This document shows, piece by piece, positions 18,307 to 27,124 of a stretch of 64,000 nucleotides of DNA. Both the position numbers and the translations under genes were made by a program. The stretch comes from Burkholderia sp. 8Y. Its GTDB lineage: Bacteria > Pseudomonadota > Gammaproteobacteria > Burkholderiales > Burkholderiaceae. The stretch covers positions 1,834,314 to 1,898,313 of the forward strand of contig NZ_LR733519.1 of assembly GCF_902506145.1 (NCBI RefSeq), written 5' to 3'. The notes beneath the pieces are model-generated. The model had not been told where the DNA came from. It saw nothing but the letters and a program-made list of their open reading frames with translations, and made no database searches. Positions within the stretch are counted from its first letter, which is position 1. Each line of letters begins with the position of its first letter.

Positions 18307-18571
18307 GTTCGGTCCTGTATCGCGTGTAGCGGGGTATCGGCGCGGCGAACGCAGCAAGCGTCCGCTCGTGTCGGGCACGAGGGACGCCATTGTCCGTGGT
18401 TCGCAGTCGGTTCGTTCGATGCAGCCAACAGCGCCGTTGCCGTTGCGCTCCTTCAAATGCAATAAGCGGGCCATCGCGGTCGCGTCTGCATTTCCAATGC
18501 CGTTCATCGCGAATGAGCACACGGTACCGCGCGCTAACCGCATCGTATAAAGCGACGAGGCCATCGCGCTT

Positions 18572-18656
18572 CGCACGCGATGAGTGCTGCGTCGCACCAT
18601 CGCTGTGCCGGCCTGCATCGAAATGCGACGCGCCGTGGATGCACGCAAGCGGTGCG
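18572..18656 (+). promoter_or_regulatory. three NtrC-like dyads upstream of the nitrate operon
   Basis: Three copies of GCAC-N7-GTGC occur: CGCAC-N7-GTGCT at 18572-18588, CGCAC-N7-GTGCC at 18593-18609 and TGCAC-N7-GTGCG at 18640-18656. This matches the NtrC consensus half-sites and spacing (TGCAC-N7-GTGCA). The first two are centred 21 bp apart, two helical turns. They lie about 87, 134 and 155 bp before the predicted start, where sigma-54 enhancers usually sit. Confidence 0.7.
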
Positions 18657-18708
18657 CGCCTCGCGCAAAGCCTTACGCCGCAAGCCAAGGCACGCGATGC
18701 CACGCGCA

Positions 18709-18723
18709 TGGCATAGCCCTTGC
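18709..18723 (+). promoter_or_regulatory. sigma-54 promoter of the nitrate assimilation operon
   Basis: TGGCAT-N5-TTGC has the invariant GG (18710-18711) and GC (18722-18723) with exactly 10 bases between, close to the consensus TGGCAC-N5-TTGCA. The predicted transcription start is near 18735, immediately before the first leader hairpin, which supports the assignment. Confidence 0.75.
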
Positions 18724-18736
18724 CTTTACTGTCGCA

Positions 18737-18811
18737 ACGGATCAACGGCGATCCGTCCTGAACACAGCGCCCGGCGGATCAAAGCCCACGCGGGCACGGA
18801 CAACGGCGTCC
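18737..18811 (+). promoter_or_regulatory. ANTAR (NasT) target: two hexaloop hairpins
   Basis: Hairpin P1 is ACGGATC (18737-18743), loop AACGGC, GATCCGT (18750-18756), a perfect 7-bp stem. Hairpin P2 is GGAC (18798-18801), loop AACGGC, GTCC (18808-18811). Both loops are identical six-base loops with A at position 1 and G at position 4, the signature of ANTAR-binding RNA. P2 shares bases with the 5' arm of the terminator that follows, so NasT binding should prevent termination. Confidence 0.82.
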
Positions 18812-18856
18812 CCTGCATCAGGCCATCGGCCTGCTGCGCGGGACGCCTTTCTTTTT
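18805..18856 (+). terminator. intrinsic leader terminator (attenuator) of the nitrate operon
   Basis: GGCGTCCC (18805-18812) pairs with GGGACGCC (18840-18847), an inner hairpin CAGGCC-ATC-GGCCTG (18819-18833) folds inside, and the sequence TTTCTTTTT follows. It ends 12 nt before the transporter start codon and is mutually exclusive with hairpin P2. Without active NasT most transcripts should stop here. Confidence 0.85.
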
Positions 18857-18867
18857 GCGGAAAGACG

Positions 18868-20193
18868 ATGGATAAAGCCACCCGGATCGATCTCTTCAGC
18901 TTGCGCACGGCGCCGATGCGCGCTTTCCATCTCACGTGGATGGCGTTCTTCGTGTGCTTCTTCGCGTGGTTCGCGTGCGCGCCGCTCATGCCGCTCATCA
19001 AGCGCGAATACGGGCTCAACGCGGACCAGATCGCCAACATCAACATCGCGGCGGTCGCGGTGACGATACTCGTGCGGCTCGTGGTCGGCCCGATGTGCGA
19101 TCGCTTCGGTCCGCGCAAGGTCTATAGCGCGCTGCTGCTCGTGGGCGCGGTGCCCGTGATCGGCGCGGCGCTTTCGACGGGCTATGACAGCTTTCTGTGG
19201 TGCCGCCTCGCGATCGGCGCGATCGGCGCGAGCTTCGTCATCACGCAGTACCACACGTCGGTGATGTTCGCGCCCAACGTCGTCGGCACGGCGAACGCGA
19301 CGACCGCGGGCTGGGGCAACGCCGGCGCGGGCGCGGCGCAAGCCATCGTGCCCTTGCTCGTCGCGGCCGCTATTGCATTGGGCGCGGGCGAGGCATCGGC
19401 ATGGCGTATCGCGCTGATCGTGCCGGGCGTCGTGATGCCCGTAATGGCCTTCTTCTACTGGCGTTATACGCAGGACTGCCCGCAAGGCGACTTCGCGCAA
19501 TTGCGGCGCGCGGGCATCGCCATCGACGGCGGCAAGAAGGGCGGCTGGCAAAGCTTTGTCACCGCATGCGCGAACTATCGCGTGTGGATGCTCTTCGTGA
19601 CGTACGGCGCGTGCTTCGGCGTCGAAGTCTTCATTCACAACATCGCGGCGGTCTATTACGTCGATCACTTTGGTCTTTCGCTCGGTCAAGCGGGTTTGGC
19701 GGCGGGCAGCTTCGGCCTGCTTGCCTTGTTCGCCCGCGCACTCGGCGGCTGGCTCTCCGATAAAGCCGCCGCGCGACGCGGCCTCGATATTCGCGCGACG
19801 CTGCTTTTCGTGCTGATCGCGGGCGAGGGCATCGGTCTTTATGCCTTCGCGCATGCAGACAGCATCGCGCTCGCTCTCATCGCGATGATCGCGTTCGGTC
19901 TCTTCACGCACATGGCCTGCGGCGCGACGTATGCACTGGTGCCGTTCATCGATCGCAAGGCGCTCGGCGGCGTGGCGGGCGTGATCGGCGCGGGCGGCAA
20001 TGCGGGCGCGGTGGCCGCGGGCTTCCTGATGAAGGGCGTGGGCAACGTGCAGCAGACGCTGTCGCTGCTCGGCGTGCTCGTCGCGGGCACGGCGCTGTGC
20101 GCCATCGCCGTGCGCTTTTCTCCCGAGCACAAGGCCCGCGAAGCCGCGCTGCGTGAAAGCGCGCTCGCAGTCAATAACGGCGTTGCACACTGA
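18868..20193 (+). CDS. nitrate/nitrite transporter, MFS NNP family
   Basis: The 441-residue protein has 12 predicted membrane helices and NNP-family signatures: ACAPLMPLIKREYGL in helix 1-2, RLVVGPMCDRFGPRKVY in the first cytoplasmic loop, and the glycine-rich TTAGWGNAGAGAAQ in helix 5. It imports nitrate (NarK/NasA type) for assimilation. ATG 18868 is preceded by GGAAAG, 5 nt away, just after the leader terminator. It is the first gene of the operon with nirB, nirD and nitrate reductase. Start codons further upstream would lie inside the leader and are rejected. Confidence 0.92.
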   Translation: MDKATRIDLFSLRTAPMRAFHLTWMAFFVCFFAWFACAPLMPLIKREYGLNADQIANINIAAVAVTILVRLVVGPMCDRFGPRKVYSALLLVGAVPVIGAALSTGYDSFLWCRLAIGAIGASFVITQYHTSVMFAPNVVGTANATTAGWGNAGAGAAQAIVPLLVAAAIALGAGEASAWRIALIVPGVVMPVMAFFYWRYTQDCPQGDFAQLRRAGIAIDGGKKGGWQSFVTACANYRVWMLFVTYGACFGVEVFIHNIAAVYYVDHFGLSLGQAGLAAGSFGLLALFARALGGWLSDKAAARRGLDIRATLLFVLIAGEGIGLYAFAHADSIALALIAMIAFGLFTHMACGATYALVPFIDRKALGGVAGVIGAGGNAGAVAAGFLMKGVGNVQQTLSLLGVLVAGTALCAIAVRFSPEHKAREAALRESALAVNNGVAH

Positions 20194-20207
20194 GGAAGGG
20201 TCCTGTC

Positions 20208-22748
20208 ATGAAGATCGTTGTCATCGGCCACGGCATGGTCGGCCACAAATTCCTCGAATGTCTCGCTGAAAGCGGCAATGACGCATTCCAGGTGACGGTG
20301 CTCTGCGAAGAACCACGCGCGGCTTATGACCGCGTGCATCTGTCGGCGTTCTTCACGGGCAAGTCGGCGGACGATCTTTCGCTCGTGAAAGAAGGCTTTT
20401 TCGAGCATTCGGGCTATGCGCTCAAGCTCAACGCGAGGGCCGTCGCGATCGACCGCGACGCGCGCACCGTCATGACATCGACCGGTGAAACGCTGGCTTA
20501 CGACAAGCTCGTGATTGCGACCGGCTCCTACCCGTTTGTCCCGCCCGTGGAAGGTAAGGACCGCGAAGGATGTTTCGTCTATCGCACGATCGAGGACCTG
20601 CAAGCGATGCAGGCTTTCGGTGCGCGCGCGAAGACGGGCACGGTCGTCGGCGGCGGACTGCTCGGGCTGGAAGCGGCGAAGGCGCTGCGTGACATGGGAC
20701 TGCAGACGCATGTGGTCGAATTCGCGCCGCGCCTGATGGCTGTGCAAGTGGACGACGGCGGCGGCCGCGTGCTGCGAAGCAAGATCGAGGCGCTCGGCGT
20801 GACGGTGCATACGAACCGCAATACGCTCGCCATCGTCGATGGCGAAGGCGCGGTGAACCGCATGACCTTCGCGGACGGCCAGCATCTCGACACGGACATG
20901 ATCGTGTTCTCGGCGGGCATTCGTCCGCGCGACGATATCGCGCGTTCGGCCGGGCTGGAAGTGGGCCCGCGCGGCGGTGTCGTGATCGACGACACCTGCC
21001 GCACGAGCGACGAGCATGTCTATGCAATCGGTGAATGCGCGTTGTGGAACGGGCAAGCGTTCGGCCTCGTCGCGCCGGGCTACGACATGGCGCGTATCGT
21101 CGCTAAGCAGTTGCAGGGCGAGCAAGCGTCGTTCACGGGCGCCGACATGAGCACCAAGCTCAAGCTGATGGGCGTGGACGTCGCGAGTATCGGCGATGCC
21201 CACGGCAAGACGCCCGGCAGCCGCTCTTATCAGTTCAGCGACGAACGCAAGCAGGTGTATAAAAAGCTGGTCGTATCCGATTGCGGAAAATATCTGCTAG
21301 GCGGCGTGATGGTCGGCGATGCCGCCGAATACGGCACGCTCTTGCAACTGATGCTCAACAAGATGGAGCTTCCCGAAGCACCTGAATTTCTCATTCTTCC
21401 TCAAGCAGACGGCAAGGCCAAGCCCGCGCTCGGCGTCGAAGCATTGCCGGATGCCGCGCAGATCTGCTCGTGCAACAACGTGAGCAAGGCCGAAATCTGC
21501 GCGGCGGTGTGCGCGGGCGCGACGAGCATCGGCGCAATGAAGAGCGCATGCAAAGCGGGCGCATCATGCGGCGGCTGCGTGCCGCTCGTCACGCAGGTGA
21601 TGAAGTCGGAGATGAGTCGTCAGGGCCTTGCGGTGAACAACCATCTCTGCGAGCACTTCCCTTATTCGCGGCAAGAGCTGTATCACATCGCGCGTGTGGA
21701 AGGGCATCGCACGTTCGCGTCCTTGCTCGCGAAGCATGGCAAGGGACTGGGCTGCGATATCTGCAAGCCCGTGGTCGCGAGCGTTCTCGCTTCGTGCTGG
21801 AACGAATTTGTGCTGAAGAAAGAGCACGCGAGCCTGCAGGATTCCAACGACTATTACCTTGCCAACATCCAGCGCGATGGCACGTATTCGGTCGTGCCGC
21901 GCATGGCGGGCGGCGAAGTCACGCCCGATGGCCTCATCGCAGTCGGGCAGATCGCCAAGAAATACGGCCTCTACACGAAGATCACGGGCGGACAGCGCGT
22001 TGATATGTTTGGCGCGCGCGTCGAGCAGTTGCCGCTCATCTGGGAAGAGCTGATTGCCGCCGGCTTCGAATCGGGCCATGCGTATGGCAAGGCGCTACGC
22101 ACGGTGAAGTCGTGCGTCGGTTCGACGTGGTGCCGTTACGGTGTCGGCGATTCCGTGGGTCTCGCGGTACAGCTCGAAAATCGCTATAAGGGCCTGCGCA
22201 CCCCGCACAAGATCAAGTTCGGCGTATCGGGCTGCACACGGGAATGCGCCGAAGCACAAGGCAAGGACATCGGCGTCATCGCGACGGAGAAGGGCTGGAA
22301 CCTGTACGTCTGCGGCAACGGCGGCATGAAGCCGCGTCACGCGGAACTGCTCGCGTCCGATCTCGATCAGGCGACGCTCGTGCGTTACATCGATCGCTTC
22401 CTGATGTTTTACGTGCGCACGGCAGATCGCCTGCAGCGCACGAGCGTGTGGCGCGACAACCTCGAAGGCGGGCTCGACTATCTGGTCGATGTCGTCGTCA
22501 ACGACAAGCTCGATATCGCGGATGAACTCGAAGCCGAGATGCAACTCGTCGTGGACACGTATGAAGACGAGTGGAAAAAGGCCGTCACCGACCCCGAAAC
22601 CCGCAAGCGTTTCCGTCATTTCGTGAACAGCGACAAGCGCGACGAGAACGTGACGTTCGTGGAAGAGCGCGGCCAGATCCGGCCCGCGACGCCGGACGAA
22701 CGCAAGACGAAGCGCATCGATATTCCCGTGGTTGTCGAAACCGTCTGA
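20208..22748 (+). CDS. nirB: NAD(P)H-dependent nitrite reductase, large subunit
   Basis: The 846-residue protein reduces nitrite to ammonium with six electrons. Domains in order: FAD/NAD(P) oxidoreductase (1-about 400; VVIGHGMVGHKF, VVGGGLLGLEAAKAL), BFD-like [2Fe-2S] (about 420-480; CSCNNVSKAEICAAV and SCGGCVPLV), a second Cys cluster region (GLGCDICKPVV), and the siroheme/[4Fe-4S] domain (about 550-800) with CVGSTWCRYG and SGCTRECAEA. AGGAAGG precedes ATG 20208. It is 14 bp from the transporter and 15 bp from nirD. Confidence 0.96.
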   Translation: MKIVVIGHGMVGHKFLECLAESGNDAFQVTVLCEEPRAAYDRVHLSAFFTGKSADDLSLVKEGFFEHSGYALKLNARAVAIDRDARTVMTSTGETLAYDKLVIATGSYPFVPPVEGKDREGCFVYRTIEDLQAMQAFGARAKTGTVVGGGLLGLEAAKALRDMGLQTHVVEFAPRLMAVQVDDGGGRVLRSKIEALGVTVHTNRNTLAIVDGEGAVNRMTFADGQHLDTDMIVFSAGIRPRDDIARSAGLEVGPRGGVVIDDTCRTSDEHVYAIGECALWNGQAFGLVAPGYDMARIVAKQLQGEQASFTGADMSTKLKLMGVDVASIGDAHGKTPGSRSYQFSDERKQVYKKLVVSDCGKYLLGGVMVGDAAEYGTLLQLMLNKMELPEAPEFLILPQADGKAKPALGVEALPDAAQICSCNNVSKAEICAAVCAGATSIGAMKSACKAGASCGGCVPLVTQVMKSEMSRQGLAVNNHLCEHFPYSRQELYHIARVEGHRTFASLLAKHGKGLGCDICKPVVASVLASCWNEFVLKKEHASLQDSNDYYLANIQRDGTYSVVPRMAGGEVTPDGLIAVGQIAKKYGLYTKITGGQRVDMFGARVEQLPLIWEELIAAGFESGHAYGKALRTVKSCVGSTWCRYGVGDSVGLAVQLENRYKGLRTPHKIKFGVSGCTRECAEAQGKDIGVIATEKGWNLYVCGNGGMKPRHAELLASDLDQATLVRYIDRFLMFYVRTADRLQRTSVWRDNLEGGLDYLVDVVVNDKLDIADELEAEMQLVVDTYEDEWKKAVTDPETRKRFRHFVNSDKRDENVTFVEERGQIRPATPDERKTKRIDIPVVVETV

Positions 22749-22763
22749 GACCAGGAGCACATC

Positions 22764-23108
22764 ATGAACGACCGCATCGAACCGGACTGGACCCTCGTTT
22801 GCGAACTGAACGATATCGTGCCCGACACGGGCGTCTGTGCGCTCGTCAACGGCGCGCAGGTTGCCGTGTTTCACGTCGCGGCGGAATCGAACGCCGTGTA
22901 CGCAATCGACAACTTCGATCCGCATTCGCAGGCCGCCGTGCTGTCGCGCGGCATCGTCGGCAGTCTGGGCGAACGCATCGTCGTGGCCTCGCCGATTTAT
23001 AAGCAGCACTTCGATTTGCGCACGGGCGAATGTCTGGAAGCGCCGGAGCGTTCGGTGAACGCGTATCGCGCGCGTGTCGCGGGCGGCAAGGTCTGGATCG
23101 CGGCATGA
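22764..23108 (+). CDS. nirD: nitrite reductase small subunit
   Basis: The 114-residue protein is a Rieske-fold subunit of NirBD. As usual for NirD, the Rieske cysteines are missing (ALVNGAQVAVFHV, NFDPHSQAAVLSRGIVG, IYKQHFDLRTGECLEAP), so it is structural and carries no cluster. CAGGAG lies before ATG 22764. Its TGA overlaps the next start by 4 nt. Confidence 0.95.
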   Translation: MNDRIEPDWTLVCELNDIVPDTGVCALVNGAQVAVFHVAAESNAVYAIDNFDPHSQAAVLSRGIVGSLGERIVVASPIYKQHFDLRTGECLEAPERSVNAYRARVAGGKVWIAA

Positions 23109-24367
23109 GGACCGAATATGCGGTTGCGGCTGCGGCCGGCGCGGGGCGCATCGGGAAGCCAAGGCTCGTGGTGATCGGCAACGGCATGGCTGGTATGCGT
23201 ACCGTCGAGGAGTTGCTGAAGATCGCGCCCGAACTCTATGACATTACCGTGTTCGGGGCCGAACCTCACGGCAACTACAACCGCATCCTGCTCTCGCCGG
23301 TGCTCGCCGGCGAGAAGAGCATGGACGACATCGTCATCAACACGCGCGACTGGTACGACGCGAACGGTATCACGCTGCATGCGGGCGATGCGGTCGTCCA
23401 GATCGATCGTGCGCGCCGTATCGTGCGCTCGGAGAAGGGGCGCGAGGCGCGGTACGATCGCTTGCTGATCGCGACCGGTTCGACGCCTTTCGTGATTCCC
23501 GTTCCCGGCTGCGATCTGCCCGGCGTCATCGCATTCCGAGATATTCATGATGTCGAAACGATGATGCAAGCCGCACGCGATCATCGTCATGCGGTGATCA
23601 TCGGCGGCGGACTGCTCGGACTCGAAGCGGCCAACGGATTGCAGAGGCAGGGCATGTCCGTGACCGTCGTGCACGCGAGCGCCAGTTTGATGGACCGGCA
23701 ACTGGACGCGAGCGCCTCCGCATTGCTCAAGCGTTCGCTCGAAGCAAAGGGACTGCGCTTTGCGATGGCCGCGCAGACCACGGAGATCGTCGGCGAGGAT
23801 CGCGTGCGCGCCGTGCGCTTCGCAGACGGCACGCAGATCGACGCGGACCTGGTCGTGATGACAGCGGGTGTGCGCCCGAATATCGCGCTGGCGCAGGCTT
23901 CGGGTCTGCACTGTGAGCGCGCCATTGTCGTCGACGACACGTTGCAGACTTTCGATCCGCGCGTGTATGCCGTGGGCGAATGCGTGCAGCATCGCTCGGC
24001 CACATTCGGTCTCGTCGCGCCGATCTGGGATCAGGCGCGCGTGGCCGGCGCGCATCTCGCGGGGGCGGGGCATTCGCGTTACGTGCAGCGCGCGACGGCG
24101 ACCAAGCTGAAAGTGACCGGCGTGGAGCTGTATTCCGCAGGCGATCTTTTGGGCGGCGAGGGCAGCGAAGACCTCGTGCTGCGAGATGCGCGCCGCGGCG
24201 TCTACAAGCGGCTGGTACTGCAAGCGGGCCGCGTGATCGGCACGGTGCTGTATGGCGATGTGAAGGACGGCGGCTGGTACTTCGATCTGATTCAGAACCG
24301 CACCGATGTCTCGCATCTTCGCGACCGTTTATTGTTCGGCAAGACGCTGTGCGAAGGGGCTGTATGA
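23105..24367 (+). CDS. FAD/NAD(P)H reductase subunit for assimilatory nitrate reductase
   Basis: The 420-residue protein is a pyridine-nucleotide-disulfide-type oxidoreductase closely related to the N-terminal half of NirB: LVVIGNGMAGMRTVEELL (FAD, about 19-36), RLLIATGSTPFV, AVIIGGGLLGLEAANGL (NAD(P), about 164-180) and YAVGECVQHRSATFGLVAP. It lacks the BFD and siroheme domains. Between nirD and the catalytic subunit, with 4-nt overlaps on both sides, its likely role is passing electrons from NAD(P)H to nitrate reductase (called NasB or NasC in other bacteria). Confidence 0.88.
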   Translation: MRTEYAVAAAAGAGRIGKPRLVVIGNGMAGMRTVEELLKIAPELYDITVFGAEPHGNYNRILLSPVLAGEKSMDDIVINTRDWYDANGITLHAGDAVVQIDRARRIVRSEKGREARYDRLLIATGSTPFVIPVPGCDLPGVIAFRDIHDVETMMQAARDHRHAVIIGGGLLGLEAANGLQRQGMSVTVVHASASLMDRQLDASASALLKRSLEAKGLRFAMAAQTTEIVGEDRVRAVRFADGTQIDADLVVMTAGVRPNIALAQASGLHCERAIVVDDTLQTFDPRVYAVGECVQHRSATFGLVAPIWDQARVAGAHLAGAGHSRYVQRATATKLKVTGVELYSAGDLLGGEGSEDLVLRDARRGVYKRLVLQAGRVIGTVLYGDVKDGGWYFDLIQNRTDVSHLRDRLLFGKTLCEGAV

Positions 24368-27111
24368 ATAGCATCGATATCGTTCCTATCGCGCCCGTCA
24401 AGCCGGCCAGCACGCGCACAACGTGCCCCTATTGCGGCGTCGGCTGCGGCGTCGTGGCGACACCGCGCACGCCTGTCGACGTTGATATTGCGGGCGACGA
24501 AACGCATCCGTCGAACTTCGGCCGTCTGTGCGTGAAGGGATCCGCGCTCGGCGATACCGTCGGACTCGAAGGGCGTCTGCTGAATCCGAAGCTGCGCGAC
24601 AAGGCGACAGGCACGCTCAGCGACGTGTCGTGGGCCGATGCGCTCGGCACGGTAGCGAGCGGCTTCGCGCGCATCATCGCGGAACACGGGCCGGATGCCG
24701 TCGCGTTCTACGTGTCGGGGCAACTGCTGACCGAGGACTACTACGTCGCCAACAAGCTCATGAAGGGCTATATCGGCAGCGCGAATATCGATACGAATTC
24801 GCGGCTGTGCATGTCGTCGTCGGTGGCGGGGCACAAGCGCGCATTCGGCGAAGACCTCGTGCCGATGAACTACGAAGACCTCGAACTCGCGGACGTGATC
24901 GTGCTGGTCGGATCGAACACCGCGTGGTGTCATCCGATCCTCTTTCAGCGCATGATGAAGGTGAAGGACGCGCGGCCGGATGTGAAGATCGTCGTGATCG
25001 ATCCGCGCTACACCGCGACGTGCGAGATGGCGGATTTGCATCTTCCGTTGAAGCCTGGCAGCGACGTGCGGCTCTTCGATGGCCTCCTCGCGTTTCTCGC
25101 CGGGCAGGGTGCAACGGATGCCGCGTTCGTTGATGCCCATACGGACGGCTACGATGCGGCGCTGTCGGCAGCCGGGCCCGCGGACATCGCGCATGTGGCG
25201 AAAGACTGCAAGCTCGACGCGCACGATCTCACGACCTTCTATCGACTCTTCGCGCGCACGGAGCGCGTGGTCACGGTGTATTCGCAAGGCGTGAATCAGT
25301 CGAGCGCGGGGACCGACAAGGTCAACAGTATCATCAACTGTCATCTGGCGACGGGCCGTATCGGTAAGCCGGGAATGGGGCCGTTTTCGTTCACGGGCCA
25401 GCCGAATGCAATGGGCGGCCGCGAAGTAGGCGGTCTTGCCAATACGCTTGCTGCCCACCTGGAACTCGATAGTGAATTGCACCGTGACATGGTGCAGGCA
25501 TTCTGGTCGTCGCCGCGCGTGGCGGAGCGCGGTGGCCTGAAGGCCGTCGAACTCTTCGATGCGATCGAAGCAGGCCGCGTGAAGGCCGTATGGATCATGG
25601 GCACGAATCCGGTCGTGAGTCTGCCCGACGGAGACCGCGCGAAGCGGGCGCTCGACAGATGCGAGTGGGTCGTCGTATCGGACATCATGGAGAAGACCGA
25701 CACCAATGCCTTCGCGCATGTGCTGTTGCCCGCGCTCGGTTGGGGCGAGAAGGAGGGCACCGTGACGAATTCGGAGCGGCGCATCTCGCGTCAGCGGGCG
25801 TTCCTGCCCGCGCCGGGACAAGCGCGCGCCGACTGGCGCATCATCTGCGATGTGGCGCAGCGCATGGGCTTCGATGGCTTCGACTTCACCGCACCGCATG
25901 AGATTTTCGATGAACACGCGCGTCTTTCATCGCATCGCAATGATGCTCGAGACGGTGCGTATCGCGCATTCGATATCGGCGGGCTGAGCGGCCTGACACG
26001 CGAGCAATACGATGCACTGGAGCCCGTGCAATGGCCGTTGCGTGCGAACGAAGGTTCGAACAATACGCGGCTATTCGAAACGGGGCGCTTCAGTCATGCG
26101 GACAGTCGTGCGCGGTTCATCGCGACGCCGCCACGCGCTCCGGTCAACGCACCGGATAGCGACTATCCGCTTGTGCTCAACACCGGACGCGTTCGCGACC
26201 AGTGGCACACGATGACGCGCACAGGCCGGTCCGCGAAACTCGCGGGGCATGTCAGCGAGTCGTTCATCGACATGCATCCGCAAGATGCGCTCGCGTGCGG
26301 CGTGCGTGAGGGCGAGTTGGCGCGTATCACCAGTCGTTGGGGCGCCATGATCGCTCGCGTACAACATGGCGGCGGCATGCAGCGCGGCAGCGTGTTCGTG
26401 CCGATTCACTGGAGCGATCAGACGGCATCGGACGCGCGCGTCGGCGCGGTCGTGAATCCCGTGGTCGATCCGGTTTCCGGCGAGCCCGAGTTCAAGCACA
26501 CGCCCGTGGCCGTCGAGAAATTCCATGTGACGTGGCACGGCTTCTCGTTGTCGCGCAACGCGCCTGTGCTAGATGCGGTCACGCACTGGACCCGTGTTCA
26601 TGGTGATCGCTTCGTGCGCTACGAACTCGCGGGCCGCAATCGTTTCGGTGCGTCGCATGACGATCATCACGATTGGGCGCGTGCGCTCTTTCGAATCGAC
26701 GATCCGCACGCGGACTGGATCGAATACGAGGACAAGAGCGCGGGCGTCTATCGCGCGGCGCATGTGGTGGATGATCGCATCGAGAGTTGCGTGTTCATCT
26801 CCGAGCGCCCGGATCTGCCGGCGCGTGCGTGGCTTGCGACGCTCTTCGACAAGGAGCGTCTGAGCGATGAAGATCGCGCGAGCCTTCTGCTCGGTCAGGC
26901 AATCGGCAAGGGCGAGGACACAGGGCCTACGGTCTGCTCGTGCTTCGGCGTGGGACGCAATACCATCTGCCACGCGATTCGCGAGAAGGGGCTCAAAACA
27001 GCGGCGGAAGTCACCTCATGCGTGAAGGCGGGCGGCAATTGCGGATCATGCGTGCCGGAACTGAAGAAGCTGATCGTGGAGACGGAGATGGCACGCCTGA
27101 GCGTCGAATAA
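24364..27111 (+). CDS. assimilatory nitrate reductase, molybdenum catalytic subunit
   Basis: The 915-residue cytoplasmic enzyme reduces nitrate to nitrite. It has the N-terminal [4Fe-4S] motif CPYCGVGCGVV (about 20-30) with a fourth Cys in GRLCVKGSALG, then the molybdopterin oxidoreductase domain (NIDTNSRLCMSSSVAGHK, SQGVNQSSAGTDKVN), the dinucleotide-binding domain (about 590-720; NTGRVRDQWHTMTRTG), and a C-terminal BFD-like [2Fe-2S] domain (about 855-910; CSCFGVGRNTIC and GGNCGSCVPELKKL). No twin-arginine signal is present, as expected for NasA/NarB types. ATG 24364 overlaps the previous stop by 4 nt. It is the last gene of the operon. Confidence 0.94.
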   Translation: MNSIDIVPIAPVKPASTRTTCPYCGVGCGVVATPRTPVDVDIAGDETHPSNFGRLCVKGSALGDTVGLEGRLLNPKLRDKATGTLSDVSWADALGTVASGFARIIAEHGPDAVAFYVSGQLLTEDYYVANKLMKGYIGSANIDTNSRLCMSSSVAGHKRAFGEDLVPMNYEDLELADVIVLVGSNTAWCHPILFQRMMKVKDARPDVKIVVIDPRYTATCEMADLHLPLKPGSDVRLFDGLLAFLAGQGATDAAFVDAHTDGYDAALSAAGPADIAHVAKDCKLDAHDLTTFYRLFARTERVVTVYSQGVNQSSAGTDKVNSIINCHLATGRIGKPGMGPFSFTGQPNAMGGREVGGLANTLAAHLELDSELHRDMVQAFWSSPRVAERGGLKAVELFDAIEAGRVKAVWIMGTNPVVSLPDGDRAKRALDRCEWVVVSDIMEKTDTNAFAHVLLPALGWGEKEGTVTNSERRISRQRAFLPAPGQARADWRIICDVAQRMGFDGFDFTAPHEIFDEHARLSSHRNDARDGAYRAFDIGGLSGLTREQYDALEPVQWPLRANEGSNNTRLFETGRFSHADSRARFIATPPRAPVNAPDSDYPLVLNTGRVRDQWHTMTRTGRSAKLAGHVSESFIDMHPQDALACGVREGELARITSRWGAMIARVQHGGGMQRGSVFVPIHWSDQTASDARVGAVVNPVVDPVSGEPEFKHTPVAVEKFHVTWHGFSLSRNAPVLDAVTHWTRVHGDRFVRYELAGRNRFGASHDDHHDWARALFRIDDPHADWIEYEDKSAGVYRAAHVVDDRIESCVFISERPDLPARAWLATLFDKERLSDEDRASLLLGQAIGKGEDTGPTVCSCFGVGRNTICHAIREKGLKTAAEVTSCVKAGGNCGSCVPELKKLIVETEMARLSVE

Positions 27112-27124
27112 AGCCTGCGTCGTT

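Noticed and set aside
17431..18465. Plus-strand 344-codon frame over cobA
   Set aside because: Antisense to a complete SUMT gene; no ribosome site and mirror-type composition.
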